62,066 bases of DNA, taken from IMG/VR virus record IMGVR_UViG_3300047472_000125, positions 1 through 62,066 of that record. One strand, 5' to 3'. The DNA comes from a virus. This document shows, one piece after another, positions 7,139-15,145 of this stretch (the stretch's first letter is position 1; each line of letters begins with the position of its first letter). The translations under genes and the position numbers were made by a program. The notes under the pieces are model-generated. The model made no database searches. It had not been told where the DNA came from and was given only the letters and a program-made list of their open reading frames with translations.

Positions 7139-7429
7139 ATGAACAACGAAACCACATTCAAGGCCAGAGCGCTTGCGGAATCGATCGGTCGCGAACTGAC
7201 GATCGCCGCTGCCTTCGCCGGCAAGCATGATCCTGAACTGAATTACGACGTCAATTGGCACCACGGCCATGCTCGCGAGGAATTCGAAAAGCTCGCCGGA
7301 CTGCTTGGATATTCGGTTGCGCGCCTTGATCCGATGATGGGCCACAACGCTGCATCTCGCGAGCCCACCGTCTTCCAGTACCGAGATAACATGCCGATGG
7401 GGTTTGCAAAGGGAGCTTCGCTGTCATGA
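7139..7429 (+). CDS. Hypothetical protein, 96 aa
   Basis: Start at 7139 (MNNETTFK) with AAGGGGAA upstream. Mostly helical, with no recognised domain. The stop overlaps the next gene's start by four bases. Confidence 0.7.
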   Translation: MNNETTFKARALAESIGRELTIAAAFAGKHDPELNYDVNWHHGHAREEFEKLAGLLGYSVARLDPMMGHNAASREPTVFQYRDNMPMGFAKGASLS

Positions 7430-7794
7430 ACAAGGATCGCATTTTGGCACTTGCTGACTTGGTCGAGAGGCAGCCGCACTCCGATTACTATGCCGATGCT
7501 GGATTCAATATGGAAACATATATCCACAAATGCGGCACGCCATCGTGCATCGCGGGCTGGGCTATTTTCACCTTCGGGGGAAGATCAGATCTCGATTGCG
7601 CATCAGATCGAGATACTGAAAATCGGGACGCCGGGGAATTGCTGGGGATTGGCGAAGAGCAATCGTACGCATTGTTTCAGCCGCTTCACCTTGAAATCCC
7701 TCTCCGGAAGATCACTCCGAAGCAGTCCGCCGCCACCCTCCGTCACCTTGCAGAAACCGGTGAAGTAGACTGGTCGATCGGCGGTGCAGCATGA
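7426..7794 (+). CDS. Hypothetical protein with CGTPSCIAGW motif, 122 aa
   Basis: Contains the KCGTPSCIAGWA segment (about residues 36-46) found in a widespread group of small phage and bacterial proteins of unknown role; the two cysteines may bind metal or form a structural pair. It is coupled to both neighbours by four-base overlaps. Confidence 0.75.
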   Translation: MNKDRILALADLVERQPHSDYYADAGFNMETYIHKCGTPSCIAGWAIFTFGGRSDLDCASDRDTENRDAGELLGIGEEQSYALFQPLHLEIPLRKITPKQSAATLRHLAETGEVDWSIGGAA

Positions 7795-8063
7795 GCCAGA
7801 CCTTCTGCCACCTTCGCGGAACTGAGTGCATGTGCACTGACGACCAGTGCGTTGCCTCTCCCGTCATCCGTATTGATCTTCGATCTTCTGATCGTGATCC
7901 CCCTATGACGTCCACCATCAACAACGGCTGTGAGGTCTTCAAGCGCGGGTGCGTGGTTGCTTTCGTATTTGGAATGATGACGGCCGGCCTGATGTCCGCT
8001 GAGAATTTCTACAAGAAAGACGACCTTAGAAAACAGGAGATCACCCATGTCGCACGCCGCTGA
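7791..8063 (+). CDS. Small membrane protein, 90 aa
   Basis: The N-terminal part is Cys-rich (CHLRGTECMCTDDQC) and one hydrophobic segment (about 54-69, CVVAFVFGMMTAGLM) probably spans the membrane, leaving a charged cytoplasmic tail. Unrecognised. The 3' end overlaps the next gene by 17 bases. Confidence 0.65.
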   Translation: MSQTFCHLRGTECMCTDDQCVASPVIRIDLRSSDRDPPMTSTINNGCEVFKRGCVVAFVFGMMTAGLMSAENFYKKDDLRKQEITHVARR

Positions 8064-9153
8064 AAAGATCGTTGAACTGAATGATGGCGAAGCAGCGGCT
8101 GATGTCGTGGCGCTCGTCAAGGAAAACCCGAGCGCCGTCCTGCTCGACGACAACCTCTATGATCGGTTCGTCGCGCAGCTCCGCAAGGACGTGTCGACTT
8201 TTGTTCCCGACCTTTCCACGGCCAGCAGCCGGCAGAAGATCACCTCCGAGGCATTCAAGATCACTCGCCTCAAGACGTCGATCGACGAAGCCGGCAAGAA
8301 GCTGAACGAGGATCGTCGCAAGGAAATCAATGCCGTCGATGCCAAGCGCCGCACGGTCAAGGCCGATCTGGAAGAGATTGCCGAGGATGCCCGTCGTCCG
8401 CTCACGCAGTGGGAAGTTCAGGAAAAGGCTCGCGTCGATTCCTGCCTAGCTATCATCAAGCACATCGAGGATTGCGGCAATGGCCTGATCGGTGGCGAGC
8501 CGCAGGCATACGGTCTGCTCTTCCATGAACTTGAGCAAAAGATCGTCATCAACTCCGATCTTGGCGAGTTCGAGGAACAAGCCCGAGTTGCTCACCGGAT
8601 CGCAACGGAAAAGCTGACGGCTTCATTTGAGGCGCACAGAAAGGCCGAGGCCGACCGAGTCGAGCTTGAAAAGCTTCGCGTTGAAAAGGCGGAGCGAGAT
8701 CGCCTTGATGAAGAGCGACTGAACAAAGAAAGGCTCGCGGCCGCCCTCGTCGAAGCTCAGGAGCGCGAACGCGCCGAAAAGGAACGGCAGGAACGCGAAG
8801 CATCAGCCCGCGAAGAGCGTGCTGCACAGTTAGCGCGCGAAACTGCCGAGCGGGAGGCCAAGGAAGCAGTCGCTAAGGCTGAACGCGAGGCTGCCGCCGC
8901 TGTCGCAAAGGCAGAAGCCGAAGCCCGCGCGGTCAAGGACGCAGCCGAAAAAGCCGAATATCAGCGCCAGGCCGCCGTTCGCAAAGAGCAGGAAGACCGC
9001 GAAGCCCGTGAACAGGATCGCGAGCACCGCGGCAAGATCATGTCGGCGGCCAAGGAAGCCCTGATGGCTCAAGGCATCGACGAAGAGCCGGCCAAGAAGA
9101 TCGTGCTGGCGATCATTGCCGGCGAAATCCCCTCAGTCCGATTGGAGTTCTGA
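8047..9153 (+). CDS. Coiled-coil protein upstream of recombination genes, 368 aa
   Basis: Residues about 195-345 are an almost uninterrupted Ala/Glu/Arg/Lys coiled coil resembling TolA-like low-complexity repeats. The N-terminal ~190 residues are globular, and the last ~45 (from KIMSAAKEALMAQGID) look like a small folded domain. Such proteins commonly precede Erf in phages of alphaproteobacteria, so a helper role in recombination is plausible but unproven. There is no signal peptide, which argues against true TolA function. Confidence 0.75.
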   Translation: MSHAAEKIVELNDGEAAADVVALVKENPSAVLLDDNLYDRFVAQLRKDVSTFVPDLSTASSRQKITSEAFKITRLKTSIDEAGKKLNEDRRKEINAVDAKRRTVKADLEEIAEDARRPLTQWEVQEKARVDSCLAIIKHIEDCGNGLIGGEPQAYGLLFHELEQKIVINSDLGEFEEQARVAHRIATEKLTASFEAHRKAEADRVELEKLRVEKAERDRLDEERLNKERLAAALVEAQERERAEKERQEREASAREERAAQLARETAEREAKEAVAKAEREAAAAVAKAEAEARAVKDAAEKAEYQRQAAVRKEQEDREAREQDREHRGKIMSAAKEALMAQGIDEEPAKKIVLAIIAGEIPSVRLEF

Positions 9154-9155
9154 TC

Positions 9156-9926
9156 ATGGGCACTGCAATGGAAATCCAAAAAGCCGACCAGATGCCGGTC
9201 CACGAGCCGCAGGTTTTGGCGATCACGCCGATGACGATGATCGACCGGGCCCTGTCCAGCAACGCGACGCCCGATACATTGGAGCGCTTGCTCGCACTTC
9301 AGGAGCGGTGGGAGGCGAACGAGGCACGTAAAGCTTTCGACGCGGCGATGGCGGCAGCAAAGGCCGAAATCCCTGTAATCGTCAAAAATCGCAAGGTTGG
9401 CTACGAGCACAAGGACGGCAAAGGCGAAACCAGCTATCGCCACGAAGACCTTGGCGCCATCGCTCGCACCGTCGACCCGATCCTCGCCAAGCACGGGCTT
9501 TCCTACCGCTACCAGACAGTCTCGGAGCCGAACCAGCCGATCAGCGTGACATGCATCGTCGCTCACCGTGACGGGCACAGCGAGAAAAACACACTGGTGG
9601 CCGGCCGGGACGACAGCGGCAAGAAGAACAGCATACAGGCGATCGGCAGCACGATCACCTATTTGCAGCGCTACACCCTCAAGGCGGCCTTGGGGTTGGC
9701 GGCCTCCCATGACGATGACGGAAAGTCTTCCGAGGATCATGTCGTCGAGACGATTTCCGAAGAACAGGAGATCCAACTGCGCGAGCTAATCGAGGCATCC
9801 GAAGCAAGTGAACGAAAGTTCCTCGCTATGGGCAACATCCAGCGCCTCTCTGATCTGCCGGCCGAGAAATTTGACGAAGCGATGTCGATCCTCAAGCAGC
9901 GCATTCATGAAAGGACCGGCCGATGA
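9156..9926 (+). CDS. erf: Erf-family single-strand annealing protein, 256 aa
   Basis: The core carries the Erf signature region, including QAIGSTITYLQRY (about 161-173) and the following ALGLAASHDDDG. Erf proteins (P22 type) form rings on single-stranded DNA and anneal complementary strands during phage recombination and genome circularisation. The next gene is a YqaJ-type exonuclease, giving a two-component system like Red beta/exo. The stop overlaps that gene's start by four bases. A second ATG at 9168 is possible. Confidence 0.9.
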   Translation: MGTAMEIQKADQMPVHEPQVLAITPMTMIDRALSSNATPDTLERLLALQERWEANEARKAFDAAMAAAKAEIPVIVKNRKVGYEHKDGKGETSYRHEDLGAIARTVDPILAKHGLSYRYQTVSEPNQPISVTCIVAHRDGHSEKNTLVAGRDDSGKKNSIQAIGSTITYLQRYTLKAALGLAASHDDDGKSSEDHVVETISEEQEIQLRELIEASEASERKFLAMGNIQRLSDLPAEKFDEAMSILKQRIHERTGR

Positions 9927-10591
9927 TCCAGATTTTCAATTGCGAGCAGAACACGCCAGAATGGTATTCTGCCCGCGCCGGCATCCCGACAGCATCTGAA
10001 TTTCACACGGTTATGGCATCGGGCCGCTCCGGTGGAGAGAGCAAGACCCGCAAGACATACATGTTCAAGTTGGCGGGAGAAATCATTACTGGTGAGACCG
10101 TCGAGGGATATACGAATTCCCACATGGAACGCGGTCATTTGGTGGAAGACGAGGCGCGCCAGCGCTATTCATTCATCTCAGACGCCGATATCGATCTTGT
10201 CGGATTCATCCGCAACGGCGACAAGGGCGCGAGCCCGGATGGGCTGATCGGCACGAACGGCATGTTCGAGGCCAAATCGAAGCTCCCTCACCTTCTTATT
10301 GAATGCCTTGAACGCGACGGCTTCCCGCCGGAGCACAAAGCACAATGCCAGGGCGCACTCTGGGTCGCTGAGCGCGAATGGATCGATATCGTCGTCTACT
10401 GGCCGAAGATGCCGCTCTTCGTAAAGCGCGCCTATCGAGAAGAAGCCTATATCGCCTCGATCTCGACCGCCGTGAAGCAGTTCAACGAAGAGCTTGCCGA
10501 GGTCGTCGACCGGGTGAAGCGATACGGCGCGCCGCCGCTTCCGGCCAATGATGTCGAAGCTATCCGCAATCATCCTTTGATGGCTGGATGA
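9923..10591 (+). CDS. YqaJ-type viral recombinase (lambda exonuclease family), 222 aa
   Basis: Shows the family's metal-binding set: Glu76 in GHLVEDEAR, Asp106 in GASPDG, and Glu116-x-Lys118 in FEAKSK. A helix with HKAQCQGALWV follows. This PD-(D/E)xK nuclease is expected to degrade double-stranded DNA 5'-3' to expose single strands for the upstream Erf protein. Length is typical. Four-base overlaps with both neighbours indicate coupled synthesis. Confidence 0.9.
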   Translation: MIQIFNCEQNTPEWYSARAGIPTASEFHTVMASGRSGGESKTRKTYMFKLAGEIITGETVEGYTNSHMERGHLVEDEARQRYSFISDADIDLVGFIRNGDKGASPDGLIGTNGMFEAKSKLPHLLIECLERDGFPPEHKAQCQGALWVAEREWIDIVVYWPKMPLFVKRAYREEAYIASISTAVKQFNEELAEVVDRVKRYGAPPLPANDVEAIRNHPLMAG

Positions 10592-11025
10592 GCGTCATGG
10601 CCGCGAAGAAGAATTCCGAAAATCCACCGATTTACGTCATCCGCCAAGGCGACCGTTTGGTCGGCGAAATGGAAATGGACCGCGAGTTGGTACGCCAGTT
10701 CCCAGAAGGTCAAAGGATCCGCGTCGAGCTGCGCACCGGGCGCGTGCCGGATCGCCTCCGCTTCTACTGGGCGTTCCTACGCGAGGTCGTCAAGGCGACC
10801 GGCTGTGCGCCGACCGACAAGGCCCTTCATCAGATGGTGAAGCTTCGTACCGGTTTCACCGATGACATTCTGCTCGGCGGCTACATCGTCAAGGTGCCGG
10901 CATCAATCGCTTTCGAAAACATGGACGAGCCTACCTTCGGAGAATTTCTTCGCGAGGCTCTGGCCTTCATCGCGAGCGAGTTCGGCATCACTCCCGAGGA
11001 CGTGAAGAAGGAGTTGGCCGCATGA
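10588..11025 (+). CDS. Hypothetical recombination-associated protein, 145 aa
   Basis: The RVPDRLRFYWAFLREVV and CAPTDKALHQMVKLRTGF segments recall a conserved protein that often follows exonuclease genes in phage recombination cassettes. NinB/Orf was considered but not supported. Both the ATG at 10588 (overlapping the exonuclease stop) and the ATG at 10597 are possible starts. Function unknown; position suggests a recombination accessory. Confidence 0.7.
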   Translation: MSVMAAKKNSENPPIYVIRQGDRLVGEMEMDRELVRQFPEGQRIRVELRTGRVPDRLRFYWAFLREVVKATGCAPTDKALHQMVKLRTGFTDDILLGGYIVKVPASIAFENMDEPTFGEFLREALAFIASEFGITPEDVKKELAA

Positions 11026-11270
11026 CGATCGAATGGCGCAAGGATGAAATGCCGAAAGACGGCACGGTGATCTATCGCCGCGTCTGGTCGGCCTACCGTT
11101 TTCAGCCCTACAGCCCGAAAAGCCAGGAATTCAAGCGCGGCATCAAAGGCCGGTGGCAGGAAATGAACGAATACGGCGGCTGGCAGAACTGCAATCACCC
11201 TCTCGGTGACGAATGGTGCTCTGAGCGGGATATGCAGCACTACTTCGCGAAATCGGAGGCCTTGGCATGA
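11022..11270 (+). CDS. Hypothetical protein, 82 aa
   Basis: Small protein rich in Trp and Tyr (five Trp), overlapping both neighbours by four bases. No recognised family. Confidence 0.65.
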   Translation: MTIEWRKDEMPKDGTVIYRRVWSAYRFQPYSPKSQEFKRGIKGRWQEMNEYGGWQNCNHPLGDEWCSERDMQHYFAKSEALA

Positions 11271-11770
11271 CCGTATATCGCAAGTGCGCCCCATGCCTAA
11301 ATCGTGACGGATGCGAGATCAAAGCCAAGCTTTCCGAGGCTATCAAAGGTTTTGGCGTCAGCTCGATCAATCATCGCTGCTCATCGTTCAAGCCTGAATT
11401 CCAGCCCGGCGACAATATCACGGTTCGCACTTTCAATGGAGAATACGATCCGAACGGTTGCGGTGACGGCGCAAACGACTTCGCCGAGTTTCCGGCTCAT
11501 TTCGTCCAGTACAACGACAATATGAGCCGAGCGATAATTTACATTGCACCCGGCACGAAAAGCGACTGCGAAGAATTCGAGTTTCAGCCGACCAACGGCA
11601 AAGACGGATTCTGCAGCGTCTCTTACACGCCGATCCGACAAAACCCTGTCGACCATCGCTCAAAAGGCATCATAGCCCGTCGGGAAGGATCGACGGCGCT
11701 AGAGAAATGCTGCGGCCGACCGATCGGCAACCCTTGCGAGGAATGCAACAGAGGGAGGCATTATTCATGA
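11267..11770 (+). CDS. Cys-rich hypothetical protein, 167 aa
   Basis: Has CAPCLNRDGC at the N-terminus and CCGRPIGNPCEEC near the C-terminus, suggesting separate metal-binding clusters flanking a beta-rich middle. No family recognised. Coupled by four-base overlaps. Confidence 0.7.
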   Translation: MTVYRKCAPCLNRDGCEIKAKLSEAIKGFGVSSINHRCSSFKPEFQPGDNITVRTFNGEYDPNGCGDGANDFAEFPAHFVQYNDNMSRAIIYIAPGTKSDCEEFEFQPTNGKDGFCSVSYTPIRQNPVDHRSKGIIARREGSTALEKCCGRPIGNPCEECNRGRHYS

Positions 11771-11994
11771 CCCTCGAACAACTCATCCGCAAGACCATCC
11801 GCCTCTGGTCCAAGTTCCGCGCCTCCCGGCTGCAGTCCATATCCGACCGTCGCATCGAGCGCGCAACGCCTGGATATCTAAACCGCAAGCGCGAGATCGA
11901 AATCCGCCGCCGCCAGCATCGTCCTGTGAAGCCGATCGAAAAGGCGCAACGGGACGCGATGACCGAGATTTTGAGAGGGCGCGCCAATGGCTAA
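11767..11994 (+). CDS. Basic hypothetical protein, 75 aa
   Basis: Start at 11767, overlapping the previous stop by four bases. Strongly basic and helical (many Arg), consistent with nucleic-acid binding but otherwise unrecognised. Confidence 0.65.
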   Translation: MTLEQLIRKTIRLWSKFRASRLQSISDRRIERATPGYLNRKREIEIRRRQHRPVKPIEKAQRDAMTEILRGRANG

Positions 11995-12343
11995 GTTCTT
12001 CCACGGCGGCTATGGCGATCTAAAGGTCGGTCAGTTCGTTCTTCCGCCTGCGATCACCAAAGCGCCATCGACCGCCCGGTTCGGCGCCCGCGCCGTCTGT
12101 GACACGACCAAGGTCTATGTCTGCACCGAGTTCGACGGCGCACTCATCTTCGGCTGCATGCATCATAGCGGCGCCGGAAAGGTCTACGAAGTCGAGCCGA
12201 TCGGTGATCTCGTCGATGATCCCGACGCCGTGACGGCCGGCCATTCCTATTCATGCGACCGCGCTCGCGTCCTCAAGGTGATCCGCCTCAAGGGCAAGAC
12301 GATCAAGCGCGTCCAGAAATTCATGTTGGAGGATGCCGCGTGA
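11987..12343 (+). CDS. Arr-like (rifampin ADP-ribosyltransferase fold) protein, 118 aa
   Basis: The order FFHGGYGDLKVGQFV near the N-terminus, VYVCTEFDGALIFG in the middle and KVYEVEPIGDLVDDPD later matches Arr, whose conserved FHGT, Tyr and Asp residues bind NAD. Candidate equivalents here are His6, Tyr44 and one of the aspartates at about 77-80. Arr normally modifies rifamycins. In a phage early operon the target is more likely a host protein, nucleic acid or small molecule. The fold assignment is by pattern; activity is not shown. Confidence 0.65.
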   Translation: MAKFFHGGYGDLKVGQFVLPPAITKAPSTARFGARAVCDTTKVYVCTEFDGALIFGCMHHSGAGKVYEVEPIGDLVDDPDAVTAGHSYSCDRARVLKVIRLKGKTIKRVQKFMLEDAA

Positions 12344-12777
12344 GCCGCAAAATCCCCGAATGGATCGGCAAGCACGATGATGTCGCCATCCCGACCGAAG
12401 TCAAGCTCCGCGTCTGGAACCGGGCCGACGGCCGCTGCCAGATCTGCACCCGAAAAATCCTCACCGGCGAGACGAAGCACTACGACCACATCAAGCCGCT
12501 CGCCGACGGCGGCCGGCATGCCGAAGGCAACCTACAGATCGCGTGCGTGAACTGCCATTCGGCAAAAACGTCGGCTGAATCGACCGAGCGCGCCAAGGTT
12601 CGCGCCAAGGCTAAATCGGTCCTCGGCATCGTCGCCCCCAAGGCCCCGATCAAATCCGCCGGCTTCCCGACCTCCGCTCACAAAGCCAAGCGCGCGATCC
12701 GCGAGCAGCTTCCACTTCCACCCCGCCGCTCGCTCTTCGAACCATCCGATCGCAGCTCTACTACGAGGGAGAATTAA
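12340..12777 (+). CDS. HNH endonuclease, 145 aa
   Basis: GTG start at 12340, overlapping the previous stop, with TTGGAGG upstream. It contains a complete HNH core: CQIC, YDHIKPLADGG, GNLQIACVNCHSAK. The four cysteines bind structural zinc and the His/Asn residues form the catalytic beta-beta-alpha-metal site. The C-terminal third is basic. Small stand-alone HNH proteins near recombination genes may act in homing or packaging; the terminase is 35 kb away, so a packaging role is less likely. Confidence 0.85.
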   Translation: MSRKIPEWIGKHDDVAIPTEVKLRVWNRADGRCQICTRKILTGETKHYDHIKPLADGGRHAEGNLQIACVNCHSAKTSAESTERAKVRAKAKSVLGIVAPKAPIKSAGFPTSAHKAKRAIREQLPLPPRRSLFEPSDRSSTTREN

Positions 12778-12778
12778 T

Positions 12779-13075
12779 ATGGCAGAGAACCTATCAGCGC
12801 TTTCCGATTTCGACCTCGCCTCTTTGCTTCACGAAACTATGGAGCGCCACGACCGATTGATTGACAGCGCGCCGATGGGCGATGAGCGTATCTATTTCGC
12901 CGGCAAAAAGTGCGATGCCATCAAGGCCGAGCAAAAGCTTCGCGGATATACGCCCTGCCCCAAATGCTTCGATTTTGGTGACGACGACGATGGCTATTGC
13001 GCCTGCGTCATGGGTGATCGGCTGAAGGAAAAGTACGAACCCCGCGCCACCCCCAGAAATGGAGAGGACGCATGA
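12779..13075 (+). CDS. Hypothetical protein with CxxC motifs, 98 aa
   Basis: Helical N-terminus, then CPKC (about 60-63) and CAC further on, a possible metal site. Preceded by GAGGGAGAA. Overlaps the next start by four bases. Unrecognised. Confidence 0.65.
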   Translation: MAENLSALSDFDLASLLHETMERHDRLIDSAPMGDERIYFAGKKCDAIKAEQKLRGYTPCPKCFDFGDDDDGYCACVMGDRLKEKYEPRATPRNGEDA

Positions 13076-13500
13076 AGCGCAAAACATGGCGTTGCTTCCA
13101 TTGCGATGATGTCTTCACGTCATCCCGGCAGGCTAGAATTCATTTTGGATCGACTGAGGGCAGCACGCCCGGTTGCCTGATGGGCGGAGCGGCAAGCTTG
13201 CTCGAGGCTTTGCGCGAGGCGGAAGATGACGCTGGCAAGGCGTGGGCTGCGATTCACGACGAAACCACGGAATCGGCCAAGGCATATTACGCTCAGCAAT
13301 CCCGTCATCGCAAGCAGCTAGAGGCAGCCGAGGTTGCCGGATACGAACGCGGGCTGCGCGATGCTGGATATGAACGCGAAAGCTTTCGTTTGGCCGTTGA
13401 ATGGTGCCTTGAGCGCGACGAGCGCAACGGCTCACTGCCCGAACCGTATGCCGAAAAGCTTCGCGCCGCCCGTTCCCCTTCCTCCGCAAAGGGAGAGTGA
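13072..13500 (+). CDS. Zinc-finger hypothetical protein, 142 aa
   Basis: Begins with a C2H2-like finger (CFHCDDVFTSSRQARIHFG, residues 8-26), followed by a long acidic/Ala-rich helix. Proteins starting with WRCFHCxxVF are common in phages. A DNA- or RNA-binding role is inferred from the finger only. Confidence 0.7.
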   Translation: MKRKTWRCFHCDDVFTSSRQARIHFGSTEGSTPGCLMGGAASLLEALREAEDDAGKAWAAIHDETTESAKAYYAQQSRHRKQLEAAEVAGYERGLRDAGYERESFRLAVEWCLERDERNGSLPEPYAEKLRAARSPSSAKGE

Positions 13501-13501
13501 G

Positions 13502-13744
13502 ATGGTGGAGAAAAAAGAAACTGCAGAAATCATGCGTGTAATCGCTCAGGGCCTTGATGATGTCCTCAATGGGCAACAGCGTCCGAAGCACAACGGCTTT
13601 GTGTTGCTGGTCTTCCCCTTCGACATGCCAGTCGGCGCTCGCACCAACTACGTCAGCAACGCCGATCGTAAGGATATCATCGTCGCCCTCAAGGAAATCG
13701 TTGCCCGCTTCGAAGGGCAAGCCGAAGTCAGCGGGAGGGCGTGA
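13502..13744 (+). CDS. Hypothetical protein, 80 aa
   Basis: ATG at 13502, directly after the previous stop, with GGGAGAG upstream. The core segment NGFVLLVFPFDMP resembles a small alpha/beta protein family seen in rhizobial phages. Function unknown. The stop overlaps the next start. Confidence 0.65.
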   Translation: MVEKKETAEIMRVIAQGLDDVLNGQQRPKHNGFVLLVFPFDMPVGARTNYVSNADRKDIIVALKEIVARFEGQAEVSGRA

Positions 13745-14364
13745 TGGTGAAGAAGCTTGTCTATCGACCGAACGAATTTGATGACTGGGGCATGATCCGC
13801 GACGAAAACGGCAGTCTGTTTGCTGTCGTCCGTCGTCCTGCCACAGAGGAAGAGCTATCCGAGCATCGCCGCGACGGAACCGATCCTTACAAGGATTTGG
13901 CCGATAGGCTGATCTGGACCTATGCCGATCCGGCATCCCAGTTCGCTCTCCACGCCTCCATTGTCGAGGAAAACGAAAGGCTGCGGAAGGCGCTGGAGAC
14001 GAGGAGCGGCCTTTTAGGAGCGTTCGAGCGCGATTATCCTGAGCTATATTGGCATATCGCAAAAGGAAAAGTCAGTGCCGGCGAACCTTTATATGGCGCA
14101 ATCATCACTTTGCAGGGTGGCACGGAGATCGGCCATGGTGAAAGCAATCTGAGCGCGGAAGATGCTTTCCGTATCGCCTTCCTCAATAGCGGCATTCCGA
14201 CGCCACCGTCCTATTCTTTGCCGTCAAGGGCGGAAGTCCGTCACGCACTAGAGACAATCTACAGAGCAAACGGAGCCGATCTGGACCAATGGGCATGCGG
14301 CGCATTGCCGTCCGATGATATCAAGGAAGCTATCGCCGCCCTCTCTTCCAAGAAGGAGGGATAG
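13741..14364 (+). CDS. Hypothetical protein, 207 aa
   Basis: GTG at 13741 (overlap) or ATG at 13744 may start it. Mixed alpha/beta, no recognised domain. It contains an internal region (SAEDAFRIAFLNSGIP) similar in style to neighbouring phage proteins. Member of the rightward accessory gene string. Confidence 0.65.
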   Translation: MMVKKLVYRPNEFDDWGMIRDENGSLFAVVRRPATEEELSEHRRDGTDPYKDLADRLIWTYADPASQFALHASIVEENERLRKALETRSGLLGAFERDYPELYWHIAKGKVSAGEPLYGAIITLQGGTEIGHGESNLSAEDAFRIAFLNSGIPTPPSYSLPSRAEVRHALETIYRANGADLDQWACGALPSDDIKEAIAALSSKKEG

Positions 14365-14367
14365 GGG

Positions 14368-14622
14368 ATGTCAGTCATCGCGTTTACGAAAAGAGAATAC
14401 GCAGCCAAACTCTTCGAAGAGGAAACCATCCACGGCACTTGGCAGGCTGCGGGCACACTTTGCGGCCACATCGATTTCGTCATTCCTCAGATATGCACGC
14501 ACAGCATCAGTCCAGACGAGGCTTTGCAAATCGTCAACATGCTCACAGCAGCCAGGAAAGACGTTCTGGAAAACTCTCGGACGTTTGACGACCAGAGACT
14601 ATATGACGGAGATCGGCCATGA
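14368..14622 (+). CDS. Hypothetical protein, 84 aa
   Basis: Preceded by AAGGAGG. Small soluble protein, no recognised family. The stop overlaps the next start by four bases. Confidence 0.65.
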   Translation: MSVIAFTKREYAAKLFEEETIHGTWQAAGTLCGHIDFVIPQICTHSISPDEALQIVNMLTAARKDVLENSRTFDDQRLYDGDRP

Positions 14623-15068
14623 CCTTACCAGAACTCATTGATGCGCTGGAGAAGGCTAAACGCCCGAGCCGGGAACTGGATACGCAGCTTTGGTTGGCTA
14701 TAACGAAAGGTGCCACGCGAAATTCAACTCGCGTTACCTCCAGCACAGGAGCATGGGGGCCGTACAACATTGATGAGACCAGGGACGCGACTGGCGCCCT
14801 AATTATCGTACCGGCCTTCACCGCCTCTGTAGACGCGGCCATAGCCCTTTGCGAGCGGGTGTTGCCTGAGCACGGGTGGGAGTTGGCGTCCAAAACATCG
14901 CATATCCTCAACTGCCTTAACCCCGAATACGGCAAGCCTATCGGAAAATACCCTCATTGGGCGGCGGTCGCGAAAATATCATCCAAGAAGTTCGAGGACG
15001 GTGCAACGCCAGCGATCGCGCTTTGCATAGCCATCCTTAAGGCCCTTCAGGAGACCTCCAATGACTGA
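14619..15068 (+). CDS. Phage ABA-sandwich-type protein, 149 aa
   Basis: The pattern DAAIALCERVLPEHGWELAS followed at the C-terminus by ATPAIALCIAILKAL matches a common phage domain described as an alpha-beta-alpha sandwich. Its function is unestablished. It occurs in many accessory regions of temperate phages of alphaproteobacteria. Confidence 0.7.
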   Translation: MTLPELIDALEKAKRPSRELDTQLWLAITKGATRNSTRVTSSTGAWGPYNIDETRDATGALIIVPAFTASVDAAIALCERVLPEHGWELASKTSHILNCLNPEYGKPIGKYPHWAAVAKISSKKFEDGATPAIALCIAILKALQETSND

Positions 15069-15145
15069 ACTGAATGAAAATGCCTTGGAAGCCACCCCAC
15101 CACTCCCACACCCGATAAAGGGGAGGATCAGCAATCATGACACAT
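15061..15145 (+). other. Possible 28-aa leader ORF
   Basis: An ATG overlapping the previous stop opens a 28-residue frame that ends inside the start region of the 15137 gene. It could couple the two genes by re-initiation. There is no conservation evidence, so it is listed only as a possibility. Confidence 0.25.

Noticed and set aside
10588-11025. NinB/Orf recombination mediator
   Set aside because: Position fits, but the sequence pattern does not clearly match NinB; left as an unnamed recombination-associated protein.
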